A stretch of DNA of 64,000 bases from Hyposmocoma kahamanoa. Taxonomy: Eukaryota; Arthropoda; Insecta; Lepidoptera; Cosmopterigidae. The notes beneath the pieces were generated by a model. The model saw nothing but the letters and a program-made list of their open reading frames with translations. It was not told the DNA's origin and searched no databases. How positions within the stretch are numbered: position 1 is the first letter of the stretch; each line of letters begins with the position of its first letter. The DNA lies in NCBI RefSeq assembly GCF_003589595.1, contig NW_020653713.1, positions 6,324,360-6,388,359 of the forward strand, in the 5' to 3' direction. This document shows, in pieces, positions 1-11,100 of this stretch. The position numbers were made by a program, and so were the translations under genes.

Positions 1-266
1 TTTTGTATGGGAACCAAAAAATTCTTATTGTAATTTTAAAATTTCTCTTACTTAAGTTTTTGTTCTTGTGAATGTGGGCACAGGCTGAAATAACTTGCTT
101 AAGCATTACTATTCTCAGCTACCATCCATGTCTCATCAATAATAATAAAGTTTGACGTCTACTATAAGTTAAATAATTTTTCCCACATCTTCTTCACACT
201 TCACACTGTCTTCACAACGGTATAATAGAAAATTACGCAAATAATATATTATGTGTATATGAACAG
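1..266 (+). other. Spt5 intron (3' part)
   Basis: AT-rich sequence upstream of the acceptor at 265-266 (GAACAG). It contains no coding signal and is read as the intron preceding the first visible Spt5 exon. Its donor lies outside the window. Confidence 0.8.
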
Positions 267-3200
267 GATGAACAAGAGCCAGAAGGTGAAGATCTTGTGG
301 ACTCCGAAGAGTATGATGAAGACGAAGATGAGGCAAGACACCGGAAGAAGCGCAAGAAGGAGAGTCGATATGGAGGATTCATTATTGACGAGGCTGAGGT
401 AAGTTTTATATGTAGATGTTTTATATTTCTTTGCTGTACTTTTGATAACCCTGAAGTATATTAGCAGTTGAATTAAAACTTGCGAATATTATTTTTTGTT
501 ATAGGTTGATGACGAAGTAGACGAAGATGACGAATGGGAAGAAGGAGCCCAAGAGATGGGCATCGTCGGCAATGAGGTTGACGAAATCGGGCCTACAGCT
601 CGTGAAATTGAAGGCCGTCGTCGGGGCACTAACCTTTGGGACTCACAGAAAGAGGAAGAAATTGCGGAGTACCTCAGACACAAGTATGCTGATGAATCTG
701 TAGCTCTAAGACACTTTGGTGAAGGTGGAGAAGAGATGTCAGATGAAATTACACAACAGACTCTTTTACCAGGCATCAAAGATCCCAATTTGTGGATGGT
801 CAAATGCAGAATAGGTGAAGAAAAAGCAACTGTTCTCCTCCTCATGAGGAAGTTCATTGCTTACCAATTCTCTGAAGAACCATTCCAGATCAAATCTGTA
901 GTAGCACCTGAAGGCGTTAAAGGATACATTTATATTGAAGCATATAAACAAACACATGTCAAAGCCATTATAAACAATATTGGTACTCTTAGAATGGGCA
1001 ACTGGAAACAAGACATGGTGCCGATAAAAGAAATGACTGATGTACTAAGAGTTGTCAAAGAACAGTCTGGACTAAAGCCAAAACAATGGGTCAGATTAAA
1101 GAGAGGTCTCTACAAAGACGACATAGCTCAAGTTGACTATGTTGATTTAGCACAGAATCAGGTACATTTGAAATTACTTCCTAGAATAGATTATACTAGG
1201 CTCAGAGGGGCTTTGAGAACAGTTCAGAGTGAAAACGATGCTGCAAAGCGTAAGAAGAAGCGCCGTCCGCCAGCGAAACCTTTCGACCCAGAAGCTATTC
1301 GAGCGATTGGAGGCGAAGTCACATCTGACGGTGACTTTTTGATATTTGAAGGTAACAGATATTCAAGAAAAGGTTTTCTATATAAGAATTTCACTATGTC
1401 AGCTATCTTAGCTGAGGGCGTTAAACCAACTCTAACTGAATTAGAAAGGTTTGAAGAACAACCTGAAGGAATCGACATCGAATTAGCAGCACCAGCAAAG
1501 GATGACCCAACAAGCTTACACTCATTCTCCATGGGAGATAATGTGGAAGTGTGCTCAGGTGATTTGGCTAACTTGCAGGCAAGAATTATTGCAATCGACG
1601 GGTCAATGATCACAGTGATGCCGAAGCACGACGCTCTGAAAGATCCTTTAGTATTCAAACCTAATGAATTGAGAAAATACTTTAAGCAAGGAGACCACGT
1701 CAAAGTATTAGCTGGTCGTTACGAAGGAGACACAGGATTGATTGTCAGAGTAGAACCGCATAGAGTTGTTTTAGTATCAGATTTGACAATGCATGAACTG
1801 GAGGTGTTACCAAGAGATCTTCAGCTGTGCTCAGATATGGCAACTGGCGTGGACTCCCTGGGTCAGTTCCAATGGGGAGACATGGTTCAGCTGGACCCAC
1901 AAACTGTTGGGGTCATAGTAAGATTGGAAAAAGAGAACTTCCACGTTCTCGGCATGCAAGGTAAAGTTATAGAGTGCAAACCTCAAGCATTGCAAAAGAG
2001 ACGTGACCATCGCTTCACGATGGCTCTTGACTCAGAACAGAACACAATACAGAAAAAAGACATCGTAAAAGTGATAGACGGACCGCACGCTGGGCGTAAC
2101 GGCGAAATTAAGCACCTGTACAGAAATTTTGCCTTCCTGCAATCCAGAATGTACCTTGACAACGGAGGTATTTTTGTCTGCAAGACGCGGCATTTGCAAC
2201 TCGCTGGTGGCAATAAAAATCCCTCGACTAACAACAATTTATCTCTCGGATTCATGTCGCCAAGAATACAGTCTCCTATGCACCCGTCCGGCCGCGGTGG
2301 TGCCACTCCTCGAGGCGAGCGTGGCGGTCGAGGCGGTGGTCGCGGTGGTGCAACACGCGATCGAGAACTCATTAGTAAGACAATCAAGATCACGGGTGGG
2401 CCATACAAAGGGAACGTTGGTATTGTCAAAGACGCCACAGGAAGCACTGCTCGCGTGGAACTCCACTCGACGTGTCAAACTATATCCGTGGATCGTAGCC
2501 ACATCGCGGCAGTCGGAGCCCCAACCAAGGACGGCTCCACGTCGTTCTACAGCCGCACTCCCGGCAGGACTCCGACTCTTGGTGCGCAGACGCCGACGTA
2601 CAGAGATACCGGTATCAAGACGCCGATGCATGGCTCTCAAACGCCCATCTACGATATCGGCAACCGTACGCCACATTACGGCTCGGCTACGCCTTCCCAT
2701 GACGGCAGTCGCACTCCAGCCCATGGCGCTTGGGATCCTACGGCTGCAAATACCCCAGCGCGTACCAACGACTTCGAGTATAATCTTGATGATGGATCGC
2801 CAAGCCCAGGATACAACCCTACCACACCATATGGGCAGAGTGGACCATTTACTCCACAAACTCCCGGAACTATGTATGGATCGGATCATACTTACAGCCC
2901 GTACCAGCCGAGTCCGAGTCCTTCTGGTTACCCTTCAGGTTATTTGGGTACTCCAAGCCCGGTGGGATATTCTCCTCGTTCGCCGTACAATCCTTCTACG
3001 CCGGGCAGTGCTGCGGAGTCTATGCCGGCTGCTGACTGGCACACTACAGAAGTGGAGGTTAGAATACGCGCCTCACACGAGGACGATTCCCTTACGGGTC
3101 AGACTGGAATCATTAGGTCTATTTCAGGCGGTATGTGTGCTGTGTACTTGCCGATAGAGGACCGTGTGGTCAATGTGTTGGGAGAGGTGTTGGAACCTGT

Positions 3201-3363
3201 GGTGCCGCAGAGCGGAGACAAAGTGAAGGTGATCGCAGGAGAAGACCGTGAGGCGGTCGGCCAACTGATCTCTATCGAAAACCAGGAGGGACTCGTCAAG
3301 TTTGGCACTGACGATATCAAGATTATGCAGCTCAGGCATCTTTGCAAGATGAGCAATGCTTAA
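267..3363 (+). CDS. Spt5: Transcription elongation factor Spt5 (DSIF large subunit), partial, exons 267-398 and 505-3363
   Basis: Spt5 pairs with Spt4 to form DSIF, which binds RNA polymerase II, sets promoter-proximal pausing and, after P-TEFb phosphorylation, promotes elongation in the nucleus. The first exon seen (267-398, 44 codons, phase 0) ends in a lysine/arginine-rich stretch and the motif [11 protein letters not shown] typical of Spt5. It joins in frame across a 106-nt intron (GTAAGT donor, ATAG acceptor) to 505. Numbering from the Met at 556, the NGN domain starts near residue 76 (PNLWMVK). KOW modules follow at about 177, 326, 376, 438, 500 and 606, then a C-terminal repeat region rich in TP (for example [12 protein letters not shown] near 2704) and C-terminal KOW modules from about 835. 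An RGG/GRG-rich insert lies at about 2289-2365. About 996 residues are visible, against roughly 1,080 in the family, so only the acidic N-terminus is missing, off the left edge. The 2.86-kb terminal exon has no intron. Identity is certain. Confidence 0.97.
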
Positions 3364-3375
3364 TTATAGGTGACA

Positions 3376-3381
3376 AATAAA
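3376..3381 (+). promoter_or_regulatory. Spt5 polyadenylation signal
   Basis: A canonical AATAAA lies 13 nt after the Spt5 stop codon, which would give a very short 3' UTR. A second AATAAA near 3512 (GCAATAAATATT) could serve as an alternative distal site. Which one is used cannot be told from sequence. Confidence 0.6.
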
Positions 3382-4465
3382 ATGGGTATATTAGGACAGT
3401 GAAGTTGTTTTTCATTTATTTTCTTTGTTGCAATTGATTTTCAACATTTCTTTCATACATAAACCAGAACGTTAAAAATATTACTGTAACGTAATTAAGT
3501 GACCGTCATGCAATAAATATTTCATATAAATTATTTTGAAAAAATATACAGTCTACTACTAAAAATGGTTTTTATTCGCTCCTTGCACAATAAGGCCCAG
3601 CACCCATTGACGGGACAGCACGACAGGGGAACTGGTGACGAATACTTCACACCTTTATTGTGACCCTAACATTCAATCAATCATTTATTCATTAACACAG
3701 TATACATAATTGTGTTTAAACGTCATGTATTTAAAATAACCATACAAATTAATTAAAATACAGAATCAAAGGAATTATTAGAAATTTAAAATAAAATAGT
3801 GAATTAACAATAACAAAATGTCAGGACAGAAGCAGAAGTGAACAAAAATTATGATGAGTCAACATGAACAATTTAAAACAATTAAAAAATATAATATTCC
3901 ACGGAGTAACAGCATTTTTGTAATAAATCTCTTTATCTTTTTTAAAATATTTTTATGTCAGTAATTAACTGAAATTCTAAATAAATTCTAAAATATTATT
4001 AAATAATTTAATGGACGTTTTGGGGGCAATACCAGACTATTTTTTTTTAATTCTTTGTTCTAGTCGCCTCTGAATTTGCTCATCATTTGTCTCAAAAGTT
4101 TCTTCTCCGCTCATCTCAAATCCAGTCGGCAATACCATGATGTGTATAAGCTTGGTAGAGTGAGTATACCCAAATGAACCAAATCTTTAAAATGTCAGTA
4201 TGACTCCCATGGAGAATCCGTACCATAGTGCGAATGGCGATTTTTTTCCCAGTAAAAAGTACTATATTGGAAACTATTTCCCCATAGCGCAATGCTATAA
4301 CGAAATTTTGATTCTATCAAAGCATGATACACCGATTTTAAGCGTGGTTTATTCCAGCGTGACCATAGTCGAATTTGTTGTTGCTGAATTTAAAAGTGAA
4401 ATTTTACTAGCCAGAAAATTATTTAGTCGGTTCTAGTCGCAAAAAACTAGAATTTTTTCTTAATG
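3382..4465. other. Intergenic AT-rich DNA between Spt5 and a LINE remnant
   Basis: No gene is seen. The stretch is AT-rich. A 79-codon open frame at 4200-4436 has no recognisable composition or motif and is judged chance. The 10-mer TTCTAGTCGC occurs at 4058 and 4431 and again at 6173, on the far side of the LINE. Confidence 0.6.
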
Positions 4466-6060
4466 TAAAGAAGGAGGCAAACGAGCCGACGAGCCACTTG
4501 ATGGGTGGTGGTCATCGTCGCCCATGGACATTTGCAACATCAGATGAGCTGCCTATGCGTTGCCAGCCTTTGAGAGCCCTGTAAACACGTTTTTTGAAGA
4601 ACCCCATGTCATATCGCAAAGAAAACACTTCAGGAGGAAGATCATTCCACATCTTGCAGGTTCGAGGAAGGAACGAACGAGATGCCCGTGTGGTCTTACA
4701 ATGCCAGGCATCTAAGATGTGGCGATGGACTCTACTCCTTTGGCGGGAGGTGTGATGGTAGAAACGAGACGGTGGCACCAGTTCGTAAAGTTCCTTAGAG
4801 CACTCCCCATTATAAAACGGTAGAACACACACAGAGAGCCAACGTCTCTCCGTAAGCTACGGGGCTCCATACCGTCTGTGAGTTTGGGATCATCGATAAT
4901 ACGAGCAGCCCTACGTTGGATAGAGTGAAGTTGATCTAGCTGGTATTTGGGAGCTCCTGCCCAGAGATGCGAGCAATACTCCGTATGAGGCCGTACTTGT
5001 GTTTTATATAACAAAAGTCGGTGACCTGAAGAGAAGTACTGCTTCGCTCTATTGAGCACTTCGAGCTTTTTTGAAGCCAACTGGCAAGCCAAACTTGGCT
5101 TTGCTCTCCAAATGACTCCGGAACTGGACTTCGCTCGTGATGTCGACTCCAAGTATCCCAATACTCTTTGAGATGGTAAGGGCAGTGTTCTGGAACTTGG
5201 CGCTATTACGAATGGGGATTTTTTAGCGGTAAACGTGCACACTTGGGTCTTTACGGGGTTAATTTTACTAAATTATGTTGGCCCCATTCTGAGACCTGCT
5301 CCAAAGAAGTCTCGATTTTGAACACAAGTTGCAGTCTGTTTTGTTTCACTTGTTGGTGGGGCATATGTGTGCGACCTGTATAATAGGCATCACCGGTACT
5401 GTCATCCGCATACCAATGAATGTTACTAGTTAATAACATATCATTGATATGCAGGATAAACAGAGTTGGTGATAGCACAGATCCTTGCGGAACGCCAGCG
5501 TTGATGAGCATGGTGTCCGAGCATAATCCGTCGACAGCGACTTTTATGCTCCGCTCAGACAGGAAGCTGGCGATCCAAGTGCATAGCCCTTTTGGGAGCC
5601 CGTAAAATGGTATCTTCAACAGAAGCGACAGAAGTGCCTTGTGCCAGACCCGATCAAAAGCCTTAGCGATGTCTAAGCTCACGGCCATTGCTTCCCCCTT
5701 GCTCTCGATGGCAGCTGCCCATTGATGCACGAGATATACAAGAAGATCACCAGCACCACGAACGCGGCGAAAGCCATACTGGCGGTCGTTAATAAGTTGG
5801 CGATCCTCGAGGTAATCTAAGAGCTGGTTGTTTACCACACGCTCCATCACCTTGGAGAGCAAGGAGGTTATCGCTATAGGCCGATAGTTGGACGGGTCTG
5901 TACTGTCACCCTTCTTGGGTATGGGGTGAACGCAGGCTATCTTCCACGAAGACGAGACTTTACGTGAGTGGTACGAAAACGAGAAGAGGCGCGTTACGAC
6001 CGGAGTCAACTCGGGAGCGCACGATTTAGTCGATCCTCCGTTCAAAGTTTTAAGGGTGTT
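4466..6060 (-). mobile_element. 5'-truncated, frameshifted non-LTR retrotransposon (LINE), reverse transcriptase part
   Basis: Three minus-strand open frames (6045-5251, 5242-4712, 4832-4512) are consecutive pieces of one LINE ORF2. The first carries reverse transcriptase motifs: SNYRPIAITSLLSKVMER, a DIAKAFDRVWH catalytic block, AGVPQGSVLSPTLF and the YADDS active-site box. The second and third carry the C-terminal thumb-like region, ending near SFLPRTCKMWNDLPP. Single-base losses near 5265 and 4815 shift the frame, so the copy is dead. The endonuclease and ORF1 are missing, a usual 5' truncation. The family is CR1/jockey-like; the exact clade is not settled. A second copy of its 3' end lies at 32264-32475. 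Confidence 0.88.
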
Positions 6061-6284
6061 TTACTGTTCACGCTGGAATAAGCTTATTCCGGCGGCACCA
6101 TTTTTGAATCTCGAGAACCACAGCTCCTAGCTTAGATCTGATTGCACCCAGAAAAAGTCGTGAATTAGTCGATTCTAGTCGCGAAATTTTAGAATTAGTC
6201 GCTCCTTTGTTTAATAATAAAGCTTAATTTTTCACGCACCTTAGCTGGATTGGATATCGATATCTAGAAATGAAAAGCACCAAA
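6061..6284. other. Short spacer between LINE remnant and synthetase 3' end
   Basis: No gene is seen. It holds a direct-repeat partner of the sequence on the other side of the LINE: 6164-6196 resembles 4424-4452, sharing TTCTAGTCGC. Confidence 0.5.
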
Positions 6285-7983
6285 TAATGATTTTATTAAC
6301 ATTTATTGAATAAATAATACAAAATTTCTTTAGTTCCAATAATTTCAAACACAAAATCAATCACAAACTGAGTGAAACTCCTACACTGAGACGATAGGAT
6401 ATTCTTACAATTTGTAATTACGATTATACATCGAAAAATATGATGCTACTTATTTAGTAACATTCACAATATTTCACATTAAATACATCAATGGAATTTA
6501 ACAGTATCAGCAACATACACTATTACAGCATAGGGTTTTAAGTTTCAGACATTAAAAATTGTATTCAGATTTATAATATGGGTTATTTATTTATTACATT
6601 AAATTGTATTGAAATGCACGACGAAATGCGCTCTGAATTAATTATGGGTACAATGCTGTACGCTATAATCGGAAATAAGGTAATTTATAATGCTCACGGT
6701 TATGTGGTAATAAAACTAATCAACAAATTTTAATCAGACTCAAATTGCCATTGACACCAACAATGTGTCAACATAATTTAAGCATTCTTTTTAAAACAAA
6801 CACAAATAAAAAACGAACCATTTGGCAATCGATTATGCACTCGCAACACAACACGCTTTCATTGATAATCATCAACTAAAACAAATTCTATTATTGCAAA
6901 AATATTACATAAATTATAGCGGCAAATCCCAAAACCCCTAAGTACTACAACGAATAACTTATCTATAGTTTCCCACGTTAGGACATGTACACACGATCGA
7001 AAGTATCGGTAAATTAAATTGCATTGTTAATATCTTCGGCTTATTCGATAAATAACGAACTCTCGTTCATGTTGTAATGGCATATCGTGTGCATATGTCC
7101 AAGCCACGAAACAATTAAAATTTTTTTGTTACTAGTAGTTTCACGGGCCAGTTCAAAATTGTCTATACATTTCGTATCTACACGATTATTTCTACATTTT
7201 ATTGACATTAAATTAATTGCACCGCCCAATCACACATTGCATTCGCATACTTTTTGTCTATTTCCCGTCCGCCATCAGATCTATGAATACTTTTTTATTT
7301 CGCGTTTTACAATCGCGTGTAACCTACATTTTCCTTGTACAAAACAATACATTCATACATCACCTAACACTCTTAATTTTGCATAAAACACTACAATATT
7401 TAGAATTATTTACAAAACTTACAAGAATAGAAACTCGGGAACCGATTACAGTTTCCTATGTGTTCATATTATTATGATTTTTTTAAGTATATTAGTGCTA
7501 TTACATCGAAATAACAATCGAACATTTAAATAACTTTTTGGCAATTATAATTTTTTACATTCTTTTTTACTATTATAAATATTTACCATGTGATGTGTGC
7601 TCGATATACAAATATTTCTATAAAAATTGAGGCCTAATCTTTCAAAAATAATTTACAAGATACGAATCTACACACTAATGTTTACGAAACTGTACAGAGA
7701 AATAATAGCAACAGAATAAGCGTAGAATATAAATTAAATTATGTATAAGCCTTAGCAGAGTGCAAACTAAAACTTGGTGCCAGATAGATTCTGACGCTAC
7801 TATGTACAGACGCTATCGACAAATTTTTCTATATGCCAAAATCGGCGCACGCGACTATCTACTACAGAAATTAGAAACATCAAGAATTGGAACGTTTATA
7901 TCGATTTATGTACAATGCGTCGCGCGCGTTGCCGATATTCCGAGTTGGCGTGACTCGCCTGTTTAGTACTGTTTGGGTGCGTT
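6285..7983 (-). other. Long AT-rich 3' UTR of the acyl-CoA synthetase gene
   Basis: The region downstream of the TGA at 7986-7984 is AT-rich and free of the repeats that crowd the rest of the window, which suits a transcribed untranslated region of about 1.7 kb. Two minus-strand AATAAA signals end it (6297-6292 and 6307-6302). Its extent is inferred from these signals, not observed. Confidence 0.6.
6292..6307 (-). promoter_or_regulatory. Candidate polyadenylation signals of the acyl-CoA synthetase gene
   Basis: Two AATAAA hexamers on the minus strand (TTTATT at 6292-6297 and 6302-6307) lie about 1.7 kb after the stop codon, just before the repeat-rich spacer. Cleavage would fall near 6265-6285. 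Confidence 0.5.
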
Positions 7984-8138
7984 TCATGAGGCGTACATGC
8001 GTTTGATATCTTCCTTGTAGCGCTCCTGGATGTCTTTCCGCTTGATCTTGAACGCGGCCGTCACTAGGCCCATGTCCGGAGTCCAGACCTCCGTGCATAA
8101 CTTCACTGCCGCTGGTACTTCGAATTTCTCCAGGCCAC
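7984..8138 (-). CDS. Acsl: Acsl last coding exon
   Basis: Encodes [20 protein letters not shown], then [19 protein letters not shown] and ends DIKRMYAS before TGA. It matches LERFEIP...PWTPETGLVTDAFKLKRK...IERMYG of ACSL4. An out-of-frame 108-codon frame over the same bases is a shadow. Confidence 0.96.
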
Positions 8139-11100
8139 CTGTGAGTTAACAAGATTGGTTGAAAATTACGTACGGAAATTCGTATGGGAAAGCAAAAACG
8201 TGCCAAGTTGTTTATTATTATGAATACGATTACCTACAAAATATTATTTTTTGTACTTTTTTATATACATTTCATTGGTAGATGAAAATATAGCTGCATG
8301 TTACAGACACCTTGTGGCTCTAGAGCACGTGACGTGTTAAAAGATATTCAGGTGTAAGGGCTCACTTAACATCTTCCGTTCTATATTTACTTGGTCAGTA
8401 GTAAATATTATTGCTTCAAGCACAGTGTTATTGACTTATAATCTAACATGTATCGATTTCGATGGAAAGTTATACAAATTTCGAGTTTCTTCAAGAGTAG
8501 TTTGTATATAATACTTTATGAGGTTTCGGATTCGTAGAGCCTTAAAATACTCACATTTTCTGGCATGATCAGCCAACTCCTTAACCACAGCCTTCTCAAT
8601 CTCGCTATTGTTGCACAACTGTTCGAAGTCCATGTCAGGAAGGCCGATCCTAGCTGCCAGTTCCGCTAAATGCTGCGGATTTGGCACCAGTAATGCAACT
8701 GTGTATGTCTTCGAGCTGTCTCCGTATACGCAGATGTTTTCAACGATTGGGCAAGTTTTAAGCTCAGCTTCAACTTTGCCGAGTGATACGTATTCGCCAG
8801 CTTGCAATTTCACCAGGTCCTTCTTGCGGTCTGTAATAAAGGAATTGTTGAAAATATGTTATTTTTAATAAACTATTATATAAGGCAATTAAATCGGGTT
8901 GATGTTTCTTTTGTCTATACTACTTACAATTTTCATTTTCGCCAAAAATTATTAGTAGATTCTGCTCTGTTATCTGCTTGTTTTTGATGGTATACGTAAT
9001 AACTGGATTAGTAAGTGAACTACTAACGCCATCTTGTGAGTGATACAGAAAGGTGCTAAGGGTCATTAGTTGGTGCGATAATGAAGTTTTTTTGTTTATG
9101 TTTAACCTCCAAGGGCCTTACCATGAACTCTTATTACGATTCAGTTTAGGACCTGAAATGAATATTTGTGAGACAGCGCTACATGAAGTGTATATCACCA
9201 TCCCGCTTTTTAATCGTTACGAACCCATACTGAACTGTAATAAGAGTTCATGGTAAGGCCCCAGTAAGCAGGAAAGGCGAGCAAACTTGTAAACCGGCAA
9301 GATGACTGTCTGACTGTGTGCCGGCTATAAACATTTGCCATGCCAAGGATTTTTTTTAGATGGCATATACGTTGCCGTATCTTAAGTCTTCTGTGCATGT
9401 GATTTGGCTTTTCTTGTCACCAGTTAGGCTGCTAACAGACTGACTGCTTGTTCGCGGGTACCATGGACACATAGACAACAACCACAAATTACACCCAAAC
9501 TCACGAGTGAAATAAATTAGGCCATACACTTAATTCTCCAGGCCAGGGAATCGAACCCAGGACCTCTGCGTGGCAGTCATAGTAACCGTTCGGCCACGGA
9601 GGCAGCAATATAATACTACACTAGGTTTCTATAGTCATTTAATTTAAATACTCTACTACACATTCGGAGGGTAGAATAATTAGATAGAAGAAAGAGTAAG
9701 AATTCCGAGTGGTTGTGACAGTGCTGTGTTACTTACCGATGATTTTGATGCACCCGTCGTGGTGCAGCTCGCCGATGTCGCCAGAGCGGAACCATCGTCG
9801 TCCTTCCATGTCCACGAACTCCTCGCGTGTCTTCTCTGGGTTCCTGTAGTATCCTTCAGCCACGTTATCGCCGCCGATCACGATTTCACCCTGTAAATGT
9901 TGTTTGTTTAGAAAATAAGTCCGATTAACTCGTCTTTAAGACTTAAGCAATTCCCTATACGCAATTGCTATCTATATAAAGAAATCCGTTTCCAAATTTC
10001 TTTCTCCGCTAAGTCACTGAGGTCATCGATTTATGAATTTGTGAACATCACAACAAGGCCATGGCTAGTAGGAAAGTCCATTATTGATGGCTAATAGAAG
10101 AATGGTATCTATATCTACCGCCTTCTCAAGCAAAGGGCAATGGGTTCGAATCCGGGTTCGCTTGTCTTAAGTTTTTCCTGAACATCGAATACGGTTCTCG
10201 AAAATCGTGTGAAGTTCTCGCATTGGGTCAGCATGGCGGGCTATATTATTACGCTAAACCCTCACCTAGGGGGAGATCTGTGCCCAGCAGTGGTACGTAT
10301 AAATGGGTTGATGATGATGAATAGAAAAGTTATTCACTGTGCCGCTAAGGCATAATAATATTGTTTGCTGAAGCTGGCCCTGTGCTCTCGTTCTCCGTCC
10401 GAAACAATTATTGGCAAATAAGTAATACTCGACCAAATTAGAAACCAAATTGGACGTAGTTAAACAAAAAGGATCCAAAGCACATCCAGTCACTTTCGAG
10501 ATATGGCAGTTTGAAGTTTAAAACTGCTGTCCACTAGTTAAAACGCAGTTGAGTGACAAATGGTCAAAAATTCGTTTTAAATAGCAAAAGACAGAGTACA
10601 AAATTCTTGTTTAACAACCATTGACCTACCAATAAATGGATGTCGGGTTCGCGCTAAAAAGTGTCCGCTCCTGTAGAGCGTTAAAATAGCATACAGAGCG
10701 TCAATTGCGCAATAGTCTTCGTTTGTTCGAGTGACAGCGCGGTTGTCAATCATGCAGTACAAATAATAATTTGTAAAAATTTCTGCAGTAAAGTATGAAA
10801 ACAGGATTTTGTATGATATTTTCACCAAACAAATATATTGTGTTATCATAGTTGTCATTTAAAAGTGTTATTTTGTACAGTTTTATAGTATTTAATTTAT
10901 ATATATCTGAATCGTAAATATAAATTACGAAAGCACACGAAATAATGAAATAGCTAACTGTCCTTTTTCTACTCCATTGCATGCGCAAAAGATGGAAAGA
11001 GATCCATTACGTCAGTTTCAAGAAGGTTATATAAACTTCTTGGTCATTTTAAATTGTTCGAACCACAAGCGATTGAAATATTTAGAACAAAGAAACTGGA

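Noticed and set aside
2129..3157. 342-codon plus-strand frame and 216-codon minus-strand frame inside Spt5
   Set aside because: Both overlap the Spt5 coding exon in other frames. Their composition is skewed and no domain is visible; they are shadows of the GC-richer coding sequence.
7880..8206. 108-codon minus-strand frame over the Acsl 3' end
   Set aside because: It crosses the last intron and uses the wrong frame; the correct frame gives the conserved ACSL C-terminus.
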